A stretch of DNA of 64,000 bases, from positions 41,963,242 through 42,027,241 of the forward strand of contig OY856187.1 of NCBI GenBank assembly GCA_963693315.1, read 5' to 3'. Source of the stretch: Diogma glabrata (Eukaryota > Arthropoda > Insecta > Diptera > Cylindrotomidae). Positions 46,965-59,165 of the stretch are shown here, piece by piece (within the stretch, counting starts at the first letter, position 1; the number at the start of each line of letters is the position of its first letter). Under the pieces are notes generated by a model, which worked only from the letters and a program-made list of their open reading frames with translations, had not been told where the DNA came from and did no database searches. The position numbers and the translations under genes were made by a program.

Positions 46965-49752
46965 ATGTGATGGTTTCATTCAACCACCTTCGATTTGATA
47001 GCCCAAATATTCGACACGCTTAACAATAATATACCGATGAAAATTGCTTTTTGTAAGGAAAAAATTAGTAACAGCATGAAAACTATTGGAAAAGGAAGAA
47101 AATATTGCGCAAATTCTATTAAGAAATGAGATAAGTTTGTACTAAATTGTGTGAAAAAACAAAATTTGTTGTGTTTTTTTTTGTGATAAAAATTAAAAAC
47201 GAAAAAACCTTTTTTTCTCGATTTTCCACTTTATTTATTCGCTTCTAACTTACAATTTATTTATTCACTAACCCACTGTTATGAGCGACATCTAAAACTC
47301 GCTCTTATTCCAGTACTTCTTCTTCTCTAGTTAGTGCTGGGCTTATTAGATCTATGTGCATTGTGCACCCGTACACGTGCACAAAAAATCGCGTTTAATA
47401 ATTGTTAAAACAGGAGAGTTGTGCAACCCAAATCTTTCCACTTTGAAATTTGAAGTTCGAAGTGCATTCACCATCATTGCATCACCATCTATTAATTTTT
47501 TTCAAATTTCGTTATCTGCACTTCAGTCCACTTATATATTGTGATCGCATCACTAATATCAGCTATCCACTTTCGCAACGAATAACCAACTGTCACGTTG
47601 AATTTGATCATCGAATCCTCTATTTCTCAAAAATAGAACGATTGTTAAAACTATGTGAAATAAAACGATTGTTGAAACTTTCTCTTGCCTTTACTTCTAT
47701 TTCCCTTTTTATCAATTCTATTTCTTTATTTTTTAATTCAAATTCTTTTTGTAGAGCTGCATTAGATGTTGTTCCTCATGAAACATTAACTGACGATGTA
47801 CGTGAACAATGGATTTCACGATCAGCTTTGACCAATTTTCCACCGATTATTAGTTAAATTTTGTCCTTAAAGTTCTAAAATCTACCGTAAATAATGTCAA
47901 ATGTAAATTTGATGAAATGCTGAAGATCCGACATCATCCACAATAACAATTAATTTTTTCTTCAAACGTGTATTACTTTTATTAATTTACACCAATTTTA
48001 CAACGTTGTTCGGTCACTCATCATTAGTTTTCCTTTTAATACATAAAAAATCTTGTAACATTTTGTTGATGTCAAATCTAAAATTAATTAAACCTAAACC
48101 TGCTTTCAATAGAGCTTATAAAAGTATTAGAGTGCAAACTAAGTCATCAAAAGATAAAATAGCGATAAATTGGTATACTAATTCTATTGCTTTGAAACAA
48201 AATTTTGGACACTCCAGCTTAATATATTCTTACGATTATACATAATCGCAATGAAATACCAAACAAAATTGTATTCAATCTCAAATAGTAAAATAAAATA
48301 ATAATATCATCAGAATGCCTCGAGCTTTCTTCGTAAAGAATGGATTTCCCTAAACTATTTGAGAAATTAAGAAAAATTGTTCATAATTTTTTTTGCAGAA
48401 CGATAGTTAGTTTTCAATTAGACTGCGATAGTGTAAAGTTATAATAAGTTTAAATTAGAATGCGAAAGTGTAATTAATTTAAATTAGACTGCGATAGTGT
48501 AAACAGTTTAAAAGGAATGTGATTAGGCTTATTGAATTAATTGTAAACGAAACGTTGTATCATAAACATAAAAGCGTGTAAATACAAGAGTTAGTTTTTA
48601 ATTGTGAATAAAGTTTTAAGTGTTATTTAATAGAAATTGTGTGTATTGCTTTGGACGTTGCGAACTGAAAATTTCTACAATCAACCGTTAGATTTTCTGA
48701 AGCTTATCCTAAAAAGGAATATGTTTTACGTTATGAGAGGACGTTATGAATTCATAGCGCTCGCAAATACAACGCTAAAAAATAAACTAGTTCTTTTGTA
48801 GTTGAACTATTTGTGCAACATTTTCGTTCATATAGTGTTCCAAAGTATCAAATTATTTATATAATACGATACCATATGTAAGAAAATTGATTTACATAGC
48901 AACATACCCCTTTTGAGTCCCATTATCTCAAATATGAGGTACTCGACCGACGTTATCAAAACAAAACAAAAATAAAATTATGATTTAACATATATAAATT
49001 GCGGTTAACCATTTGTTGGTGCACTAAATTTTTGTCCGCTTTGTGATCACCCAAAATTCAAACATTTAATATTGATGTATATTTTTGGTAGGCTACTATT
49101 CTTAGTACCAGCAACCAGATTCGATAATTTGTTTTAAAAATAAAATAACTTCTCCAAAAAACTACGCTCACGTTTCTGTGAACTGGACTTTTTCTTATAC
49201 ATTTGTATTTGTTTGAATTCCTGTTCTATATTGATTGCCCTCGAACGATAACAATGTTTTAAAAGTAACGACATGAACACGCAAAAGCAAAATTCTATAC
49301 AGAAAAAATTTCTTTTATTTCCATAAAATTCAAATTCTATTTTATAAAGATATTTTTCATATTTCATGATTAAATAATGATGCAATTTATGAATCTTCTA
49401 TTTCAAGTAGAAATTTAAACAGATCTTTAATATTTTTTAAGCTGTTGCTTTCTTCGCAATCCGCTTTGTACTCTATCTTCAAATTAACAACAGCCCAGAT
49501 CAACATCGTAGTGAGACATTTTCTGGACTTCAAAGTTTTTATAAAGGCTTTGTTGTATTTCATCATTGGATCGCAAGTATCTTAACAAGTATCGTCACAT
49601 AATGCTATTGTCCGTAACCGTAAGATTGTCTGAATCATATTATAGTCAAGTACGTTGCAAAAAAATCCAATAACAAATAAAATATTAAAGTAAATTAAAT
49701 ACATAATTTGAAAAAGTATACCAATGTCTTCTTCTGTCATCTTCATCTCGTT
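46965..49752. other. Mostly non-coding stretch
   Basis: The overlapping ORFs at 47356-47857 have no domain I recognise. Bases 48417-48503 hold three imperfect copies of AATTAGACTGCGATAGTGTAA at 29-35 bp spacing, followed by GAATAAAG at about 48606, which could be part of a decayed LTR. Nothing else is supported. Confidence 0.45.
48417..48503 (+). repeat. Three-copy short tandem repeat
   Basis: Copies at 48417, 48452 and 48481 share TTAGAmTGCGAwAGTGTAA. Confidence 0.65.
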
Positions 49753-52700
49753 GTTACAAGATTGTTATTCAATGCTAGAGTAAAATGTCAATAGGAAACA
49801 CTAAAGAGAATATAATTGACAAAACCTTTAGGGTTGACATTTTCTTATTTGTTCGAAATATAAATCGAACAGACAATTGTTTGGAATGCAATAGATTTTT
49901 TATCCACGACTACTATAATATATGCTTTCCATGTGTATGTCTTCCATTGTAATGCTATACATTCTCTCACTTGATGTTGAATGTAACGCAATCGATGCAT
50001 TCTACAACAGTTCTATAGTTTATTAAATATTCCCCAAACAGAATAAAAGCTTAACATTTGTTGGTATACTAATATCAAAAGGTTGAAACGAGACAATACA
50101 TATATATAAAATATAAAATAAAAAATTTAACATTTTCCGTTATGTCAATTGTTTTGTTTTTCTATGCCGTCTATGATAAATTTCAATATGGTGATAAAAA
50201 CTTTAGCAGACAAACTGGAAATAATTTGAAATATTTTGCAGTCGTGGATAAAATAGCATCTAGTATTCGCGTAGGAAGATGGCAATTTATCACTCGGATG
50301 ATTTTCTCCACTGGCTTCGCTCGTTCCATTAAACTTCATCCTCGTGAAGAATTGCCACCATTTTTAACTCATACAAGAATCTACTATTCTCCAACCAGAC
50401 AAAAAATTGCACTTTTTGTTTGGGTGTGTTTTACAATAGTACATTATGATGCTAGGACGTAAAGCTAAAGATTTTGGACAAATGTAGAGTTTGCAAATCG
50501 AGGCGCTAGCCGAGATTTGCACCCCCATTAAGACCAAAATACGTAAGCACCCAAATTAAGTCCAAAATAGCTTACGTCCGAGCATCATATACTATTTTTT
50601 ATTCGCCGCAAGCAAAATATTTAAATAAAATTTGTTTATTCTAATTTAAAATTATAAATTTCCATAAATTTTAAAATAAAACTATGTGGAACAAGTTACC
50701 TTTGACAAAATATTTGTTATTTTTTCCAAATTATTGTATAACTATGACAACAAATGATAACAACTATTTTAATTGGATAATGAAATTTTGAGTTTAAGGG
50801 TTGCTTTGATAATAATTTCTATTTTTATAGAATTTTAAAAAATACAAATACTTTTTACTTTTTTGGACGTTACCATAACAACAAAATAAATAGTTAAAAA
50901 GTGACACTTTAAGACCGCAAATCACAGTAATAAAGTAACACTTTAATATGTAGGCGAACAAAAAATAGTTTTATTTAAACATTTGGAGTCCATGTGTTAT
51001 TTACAGTTTTGAAAAAAACAACTGCTGTCGTGCCCTTTTTCTATCACGAAACGTCTTCAAGTTAGCTAATTTTTTTTAATATAATCACTTTAGGTTATAA
51101 CCATCAGAAATGTAACATCTGGTTCTTTACTTAGTAAAAATGTCGTTTAAAATGGACTCGAAAGGGATACAAACAAAATATATAATTATTTCAAACTTCT
51201 AACTTCTAACCAACTATTTATTTTCATGGTATACTAGGATACATTTGAACTATTTGCGGCCCCCGGGTTGGTTGGTTGAGTGGCTCTCGTATTGAATTAC
51301 GTCGTTTTCGCGGTGTTATAACTCTATAACGCTCTAAAGAGTTCTTCGCACCTAAATAATATGTTTTTGTTTATGAAATTTTTAAAGTTATGAAATTTTT
51401 ACACAGTAATAAAACTTACTTTGCTGACGTTTAATATATACAAATAAAAAAATCTATACCGAAACCAAAACTTATCATTTAGAAAGAACAATACCAAAAC
51501 CAAAATGGCACATTAAGAAGAACCAAAAAGAAATTCATTAAAAATAACTGCTGATTATAAAATAGTTATTTGTTTCACTAGGACTAAAAATGATGGATTT
51601 TGGGACGAGAAAAAAGGTTGCGGTGTGACGCGAGAGCGGATTTATTTAATCCATTATTTAATCAAATTTGAAAATTATCAACATTTTAATTATATTTAAT
51701 TTACATTTCAAACTAAATCCAAGCAACCATTTCAATTTTTTGTCAAATAATAATAAATTTCCGAATCAAACTTTGATTTTTGTTTTGCATAGAAATCTAG
51801 ATTTGTTTATTTTTTGTCCTACGACAAAAAACGATAGTTTTTGGGACTGCTACCATGACAACTAGATGTAACACACAAATGATATATTTTTTTTATTCGC
51901 CTACATGTTAAAGTGTTACTTTATTACTGTGATTTGCGAATTGCGGCCTTAAAGTGTCACTTTTTAACCATATATTTTGTTGTCATAGAGTGTGTTTTTT
52001 AACGTCAATTTTAAGCGTAAAACAAATTATCTGTGTTTCTTTGCATTCTCGAATATATCTGATATATATCTGTTCCGTGTTTTTGTTTCATTCTCGGATA
52101 TATCTCAGATCATATATTTTCTCTCTGAAAACTTTTACATATATTAACAGATATTTTTTTTTACCGACTGGAAGTAATCGTTTAAAGGATAAATTTAAAA
52201 AATTGTATAGCTAAAGTTTCGATTTAAAACAAATTTAAATAAATTATTTAATAAAATTTAAATTTATTTAATAAATTTTTTTTATTTTTTTTGGCGGAAA
52301 AAACTAAGAGAGTATATTTTATATCTGACAGTTAATTATCGGAGGAAAAAAGTATACGATACATCTGATACATATTTTATTTTATCCCTCCAATCTCTCC
52401 GATATAGAAAAAATCACACTCATAGTTACGTTCAACAAAGTAAAAAACATTTAAATATGTTGAAATTCTATAAAAAATAGAGATTTTTATCAAAGCAATC
52501 TTTTAATTCAAAATTTCATAATCCAATTAATATATTTGTTATTTTTTGTTATCATAGTTATACGATTTGTTTAAAAAAAAAACAAATATTTTGTTCAAAC
52601 GTTACTTTTAAATAAACATATTTTACTATGCATATTATACTATACACTATATAAACATATTTTTATTTCAAAATTTATAAAAGTTTTAATTTTCATTTAA

Positions 52701-53038
52701 AATTAAAAAAATAGTTTATGATGCACGGACGTAAGCTATTTTAGACTTAATGTGGGTGAAAATTTCGGCTGGTGCCTCGATTCCAAAACTCCACATACGT
52801 TCAAAAACCTTAGTTTTACGTCCTTGCATCATATTGTACTATTGTAAAATATACCCAAACAAAAAGTGCAATTTTTGGTCCGGTTGGAGAAAAAACCTTT
52901 TGCATTCCAAACAATTGTCTGTTCGATCTATATTTCGAACAAATAAGAAAATGTCAACTTTAAAGGTTTTGCCAATTATATTCTCTTTTGTGATTCCTAT
53001 TGACGTTATACTCTAGCATTGAAGAACAATCTTGTAAC
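49753..53038. mobile_element. 3.3-kb nested fold-back element
   Basis: Successive blocks on the left recur inverted on the right in mirrored order: 49753-49903 with 52896-53038; 50381-50605 with about 52715-52900; 50655-50840 with about 52440-52600; 50880-50960 with about 51880-51985. The outer ends are GTTACAAGATTGTT and AACAATCTTGTAAC. The left arm has about 480 bp extra (49904-50380), which itself contains a hairpin. No transposase frame is visible. It could be a fold-back transposon or old inverted duplication. Confidence 0.7.
50262..50385. repeat. Hairpin element inside the fold-back left arm
   Basis: TGGCAATTTATCACTCGGAT near 50280 is mirrored by ATCCTCGTGAAGAATTGCCA near 50337, with TAGTATTC-type words paired outside. 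It crosses the ORF at 50142-50462, which is therefore probably not a gene. Confidence 0.55.
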
Positions 53039-56029
53039 ACAAGGATTGTCCAATAAATTATTAAAATAAAATAAAAACAAAGAATATAAAATCATACATT
53101 TTCGCTTACAGACAACAACAATAAAAACATACACAAAATCTCTCCATAAATATCGTAAACACATAATGGATGTTTTTGATAGGAAATCATTTCAAGTCAT
53201 GCATTATTAATAAGTTCTTTCCTCAAAATTTTTTTTGTTTTTATTTTCAAGGAGCAACATAAAATGGAACAGAATTTCAGAAAAAATTCTTAATATTATT
53301 TTGATTACAATTTTGTTTCATTGTAAGAAATTAACGTCATTTTCATTATCATCCTCATTACTCTTCGTGAAAAGTACACAAAACAAAAAATGGGAAACTA
53401 TCGATTTAGCAAAATCAACAAAAAAATTTTATTGGAATAAGAATCTAGGTTTGTGTTTTTGTTCTTATTGTAAGACGATTAGAAATGTGATAAAAAAATT
53501 GTGATTTAATCATTTGAAAGATTATACGAAAATGTCGATTGCGAAATGCTGTTTTTGTGGTTATTGATTTTTGGGTGATGTATTTATTGTGGAAATGGTT
53601 ATTTTCTGTAGAGAAAAAAAAATGATAATATCAAGTGGATAATTTTCTAGTCGTTATTATTTGTGCAATGTACCTAGGCTTATGGATGTAGGCGAACGGT
53701 AAAGATTTTGTTTTTTAATAATCAAATATTTCGGATCAGTAATTTCTGAAAAAATAAATAACTGAAGGTTTAAGATCAATAAAAATTTGTTTGGTTGGCT
53801 TTTTAATATCATTTTCCAACATAGCTGTCAAGTGTTTGTTCTATTTTTAATTTGGATATTTTTGAAAACTGGATTGTCACAGTAATTATTTCATGAAACG
53901 TTCAAGGCGAATGTTTCTTTTAATAATAATATATTCTGTCTAAATATCAATGAGAGAAAATAATACTGCCTTTCAAAATCTTAAACCTGCTTTTAACGAG
54001 ACTGTAAAAACAAAAAAAATATCTGTCTGTCGTTCAGTCTGCCTGTCAGTCGCTATTACGGTCGACGAAGATTACTAGACTAATTTGATGAAACGTGATC
54101 AAAATCCTTGATGAAATTTAGTACATGATCCTTTTTGAAAATTGGTATACTAAATATTTGTGATAATTCTAATAATTCTGTAGCCTATCTTTTTATTGTA
54201 ACATTTTTTTAAATTATAAATAAAAAAAGCTATGACTACAGTTAGTCATGAATTAAATATTGAAGTATCAATTAACCACGCAATATATTTTCAGAACAAG
54301 TCTATGTTACCCACATTTTGTCTATGTTACCAATATATTCTAATGAAATTTATTTTGATTATTAAATGGTGAAGTTAATACATTTTTAACTTTCTGATTT
54401 GATATTTAATGTTTAATCAAAAACATTAAATTTCTTTTATATATTTTATAACCGATTAAACCTTATTCCTTTTTCCATTTTATAAAAATCTACATTCTTC
54501 AAGTATTTGCAAAACATTAACCCAATTAAAACTAACAAAAAGTTATAACAGAGATCAACAAAGAAACAACACTGCACCATCTCAATTGAAAGTTATAGTT
54601 TTATTTTCTTTTCATTTTATTTTTCGTATAATAAATCATCATCATAATCATTAAATTAAATTAATTAAATAAAATTACTTCTAATTAATTTTTTTTCGCC
54701 TTGGTTTTTATCGTCAAAACAAATTTATTTAAACAGAAAAAAAATTGAATAAAATTATAACAGTTTTCTGCATTTTAATTTTTCAAGTCAAAATAAGAAG
54801 GAAAACAAAAAAATAAATGAAAAAATTTTCTGCAGTAAACCGAATACTTATATGTATGCATTGAATGATGATGATGATGCGGTACTTAAAGTTTTCATTA
54901 GTCATTACAAAGAACATTGAATTGTATGATGACACGTATGGAAAATGGATTCAAAACTTGTATGGTGTAAAATTTGTTATACAAAATGAAATAAAAATAA
55001 TGAGATTTTGTCTTATCTTAAAACGTTTTATGATACATAATTATCTTCGCAGAACTGTCACACAATTCTTTTAGCTACTCAAAAAATGCAATTATTTCCA
55101 ATCCAGTAATGAAAATGCATAATTTTTTCTTGTCATCACGCTAAGAATATTTAACATTTTCCTTTTCATGTGTGCTTCATATATATGTATATATAAATAA
55201 ATGGCAATTTATGGATTCGATATGGAAGATGAAGACAGTAAACAATATTAAAAGCTTTTCCTATTAATTATCATTGTTTTGTTTCTTTTATTATGATTAG
55301 AGCTATGTGATAGGAATTATCGTGTGCTGTTGAATAGAAAAAGAAATAATTATTATTGTTAACATGAAACATAAATTCTAACAAGGAAATTTGGGTCGTA
55401 AGTGAACACGAGTTGTTTATTAATAAGGGTAAAGCTTGATTTTTTTTATTCGATGTGATAAAATAGTTTGGGTAAAAGTAACAATGCCTTGAAACTGTTT
55501 ATAAATTATGAACAGTTGGTTGGAGAGATAACAAACTTGATATAGAAAAAAGATTTGCTAAATTTTATGCATCAACAAACAACATCGGTTATACTCTTAG
55601 GCACTAATCGTAATTTGGGCTATCAAATTTCTGCTTTTATGTTGAAATTTAATACATTTAATTAACTATCATTATACGTTATAAGGGTGACAGTTAAATT
55701 AATTTTACTTAGTTGTTCAAAAATGTTTATTAATACAAAAAAGTAAGTACATATTTAGAAGCAATAATCAGTAATAGTTATGAGTGGCTGAATGGTAAGG
55801 AAGTACGGTAGAAAAGTTGGATTTGTCCGACCTGGGTTTGATGTTCATCCAGCAGCTGAATTCTGTAATTGTGAAACGGGGAAGTGATGAAGTTTTTAAT
55901 GAAAAAAAATGAAGAATATTTTAATACAATACACGAATTTTCGACCAAAAGTTGAGTTTTTAGGCACACATTTTTTGATTTACTTCAAAAATTTTTCAGT
56001 GGAAGGAAACATAAAATAGCATATTATTT
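53039..56029. other. A/T-rich non-coding stretch
   Basis: A short ATG trinucleotide run lies at about 54866-54880. The 89- and 69-codon ORFs near 53235 and 54865 have no recognisable domains. Confidence 0.5.
55775..55870 (+). repeat. Possible tRNA-derived SINE head
   Basis: GAGTGGCTGAATGGTAAGG fits an A box and CTGGGTTTGATGTTCATCC, about 55 bp later, a weak B box. No clear cloverleaf or tail. Confidence 0.25.
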
Positions 56030-56100
56030 AATTAGGAGCTAAAGTGTAGAGAGGCCGACAATTACACACGAAACACAAAAAGTCACTTTAGCTCCGAATT
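56030..56100. repeat. Short inverted-repeat element
   Basis: AATTAGGAGCTAAAGTG and CACTTTAGCTCCGAATT face each other 37 bp apart. The right half with its AAACACAAAAAG lead recurs at 62377-62397. Confidence 0.55.
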
Positions 56101-56149
56101 AAAACGTTTAAACTTTTATAATTATGACATTAACGCATCAAAATTTTTA

Positions 56150-56440
56150 TAAATATGATTTATTATCGTCATAGTTACTCTCAAAAAAGGAAAAAACATT
56201 TAAATTTGCATAAATAAATTTTTTTATCAAAGCAAGCTCCAATTCAAAATTTCATTATCCAATCAAACTATTTGTTATGTTTTGTTGTCATAGTTACATA
56301 CAATAATTCAAAATTTCAAAATCCAATCAGATTTAATTTCTTATTTTTTGTTCTCATAGTTATACAATTTGTTTGAAAAAATAACAAAATAACAAATAAC
56401 AAATGCTACTTTACTGCCGCCGTAAAATAAAATAAAAGTG
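56150..56440. repeat. Fragment related to the fold-back arms
   Basis: Words TTTTTATCAAAGCAA, CAAAATTTCATwATCCAAT and GTTATTTTTTGTTsTCATAG match the fold-back arm at 52440-52600, partly in two tandem pieces. This shows that arm is a dispersed repeat. Confidence 0.55.
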
Positions 56441-56779
56441 GCGTTACTTTTGCAGACGCTTTGATTATAAGTCAAAAAAGTAAGACTTACACTAACTCCC
56501 CAGCGGCAGTTAAGTTAAACTCTACAGCCGTTTGCCGAAAAACAATATTTCGTAGGAGAAAATTTGTTGGTCGTTAGTGGTTCTCTTTTTAGAGCAAGGG
56601 GTAGTTTTTAACAAGCACGGGTTTCATATATGTTCAATTTAATGTATCAAATGAAATACTTGACGGATTTACAAAAACCATCTTGTTGCAAAGGTAAAAG
56701 TATATCCTTTTTAGTAAAAATAATTAAATATAAAATTTTTGTAGCTTTTTACATTTAAGAATAAAATTTGAGATTAAAA

Positions 56780-57735
56780 AAATCGGACAAGTGCGAATGA
56801 GATTCGCTCGGGTGGAACGGTCTGAAATTTGCACTTTTTTGACAATAACTCAAAAACTGTGCATCGCAAAATTCTAAAAAATAGTAATGATTCTAAAATT
56901 AGGTGCTCTTTCAAATGACACCCCACTCGCTTGGGTCAAAAAAGCTTTTTTTCACCCTTCCTCACCCCAATCCTTTAGAAGCACAAAATATAATTATTTG
57001 AGACTTCGCTATAATTTTCGTTCAGAGTTTATCAACTTCCTGTCTCTGTGAATATTTTCAAATTTTTCTGTCAGTTAAGCTCGAACTCCATGGAGGGGGA
57101 ACCAACGTTTTGTGTCACTTTTTTGACAATAATTCAAAAACTATGCATTGCAAAATTCTAAAAAAATGGCAATGTGTTTAAAATCAAGTGCTCTGTCAAA
57201 TGACACCCCACTTGACCTGGTTTTAAATGATGTTCTTACCCCTTCTCAGTCCCACCCCTTTATTAAATATAGTTATGAGTATCTGCCACTTTTCTATATT
57301 TTTCATTAAAACGAGTAGGCGTTTTTCTATCATTCCAAATATATTATGAGATTTTCGATGAAGTAGGGTCGGAGTTAATCGGGGCAATAAAACATAGAGA
57401 AAACGCCATATTTCAAAATCATACAAAAAACGGTGGGGTGTGAAATTCCAAAATACATTTTTAAGGAGTACTGAAATGAAGCCCTTTCATATATGATACC
57501 CTACTCTTCTCGATAAAAAAATGTATGTTCTCAAAGGCTTTACGTCGTACCTCTGTAAAACAAACCAACACAACTTTATTTATTTTTTAACCGGCCATCT
57601 TGTGTGGAAATGTTAGTTTTATAAGCACCTTGAAATTTTAGGTTCGTCGGATTAATGGTTTACGAGATAATCGAAATAATGCGAAAAACACGTTGTACTC
57701 TCACCACTCTCCGTTATAAAAAACGGAACCCTAAA
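56780..57735 (+). repeat. Dispersed repeat P, copy 2 (longer)
   Basis: Begins about ATCGGACAAGTGCGAATGAG and ends TTATAAAAAACGGAACCCTA, two phrases I recall from repeats in many arthropod genomes. Its right half matches 14715-15142. Within it, TTTTTTGACAATAACTCAAA and CAAATGACACCCCACT words occur twice (56838-56930 and 57118-57212), an internal duplication of about 285 bp. No transposase. Confidence 0.65.
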
Positions 57736-58430
57736 GATTAGTAAGGATTGATATTCCCGCTATATTTTATATTTTTTCCATATTATTTTTCTACATATTA
57801 CGAAAGATTTGGATTTTAGCGATTTTTTTTGGAGATTATAAAAATTTTTTAATAAAATTTGTTTCTCATGAGTTGTCAAAATGTTCATAGGGGGAACTTC
57901 GATCCTTTCATTACCATTTGCTAAGACAAAGTCCGTTATTACTTTCATTGGTTTTTAAAAGAAGTATGCTCCTATAACTATGCTCGAGCGTAAATTGCTT
58001 CATTTATGCTATTGTTTTACGTCTGCTTTGTAAGTATAAGTCTGTTTAGGATTTAGTATTTTATTTAGCCCACACTGATAAATTTATTTAGTATTAAGAT
58101 GTTACAAATGAATGTTTTCCAGTTCTATAAATAATAATTTTTCCTTCAATCGTTTAAGAATTAATCATTCCCGCTCGCAAATCGCGTGCGCAAAGTGATC
58201 AATTCCCGCATTAGTGCGGGAATGTCAATAGTCAAAAATTTAAGAATACAAGTGAAATTAATTGATTATTTATTATTAAATTATTATTATTATTAATTTT
58301 TGATTATTTATTATTTTTTTCCGTATTTTTTGTTTGCAAGTTTCATCCATAGCAACCATTGTAGCTTGATTTTCACGATAAAGAAACAGTTTCAAATCTT
58401 GAAAACTAAACGATTCTAATAGACGATTAT
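57736..58430. other. Non-coding stretch
   Basis: Holds a small hairpin, TTCCCGCATTAGTGCGGGAA at about 58203-58222, and an (ATT)n-like tract at 58270-58315. No gene supported. Confidence 0.5.
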
Positions 58431-59003
58431 AGTAGTCCCTGGGCCTTCACCTATATAATAAACTGATTACCACATATTTTATACTCCGTGAGGCGCCTGT
58501 CCTGGACGAGCCCGAAAACATTTGTTCTGCGATTTTTTTCAAATCGGCCGCTTTTGCTTTCGGCAAGCTCCGAAAAATGCCGATTGCCCGGGATCTTGTA
58601 AATTTTTGTTTTTTTTAACTATGGGGGTTGAAAATTTGATTTAGAACACAACCTAACCACCGCTAACCTTGTCCGACAAAAATTTGTCTGCTATTGTCTA
58701 GTCCGACAACCCAAACATCCAAAATGTCAGTTGTCGGACTCGACAATAGCAAATACATTTAGTTCGGACAAGCTTACCCTCGTATTCTAAAACAAATTTC
58801 CAGCCTCCACCGTTAAAAAAAATAAATGTAGTAACAAATTTACAAGATCGCGGGCAATCGGCATTTTTCGGAGCTTGCCGAAAGCAAAAGCCGCCGATTT
58901 GATAAAAATCGCAGAATCGCTCGTCAAGGACAGGCGCATCACGGAGTATAAAATATGTGGTAATCAGAAAATTATGTAGGTGAAGGCCCAGGGACTATAG
59001 GAA
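58431..59003. mobile_element. About 570-bp inverted-repeat element
   Basis: Arms of about 180 bp. Left end TAGTCCCTGGGCCTTCACCT and its inverse at about 58979-59000; inner words CCACATATTTTATACTCCGT, GAGCTTGCCGAAAGCAAAAG and ATTTACAAGATC are all mirrored. TAG lies on both sides, a possible 3-bp target duplication. The centre holds a second inverted set (GTCCGACAA, CTATTGTC) at 58668-58770. No ORF; a non-autonomous TIR or fold-back element. Confidence 0.75.
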
Positions 59004-59165
59004 ATAGTAATTCTTTAATGATTGTAGGAAAAACGTTGTTCCCAACATGCGCGCGAAGGTGATTCCGAACCTCAAGCAGGTACCAAAACTCGCTACACCC
59101 GTTCTGGTTACATCCTGCTTTCGTTTCGGTATCACCAACTTCGCGTAATTGTTAGGAAAATAACT
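59003..59165. mobile_element. Hairpin MITE adjoining the 570-bp element
   Basis: CGCGAAGGTGATTCCGAAC on the left is mirrored by GTTTCGGTATCACCAACTTCGCG on the right; outer GGAAATAGT/ACTATTCC and inner AGCAGGTA/TACATCCTGCT also pair. G/C-rich for this region. Confidence 0.6.

Noticed and set aside
50142..50462. 106-codon ORF as a gene
   Set aside because: It runs through a hairpin element and the fold-back arm, with no recognisable domain.
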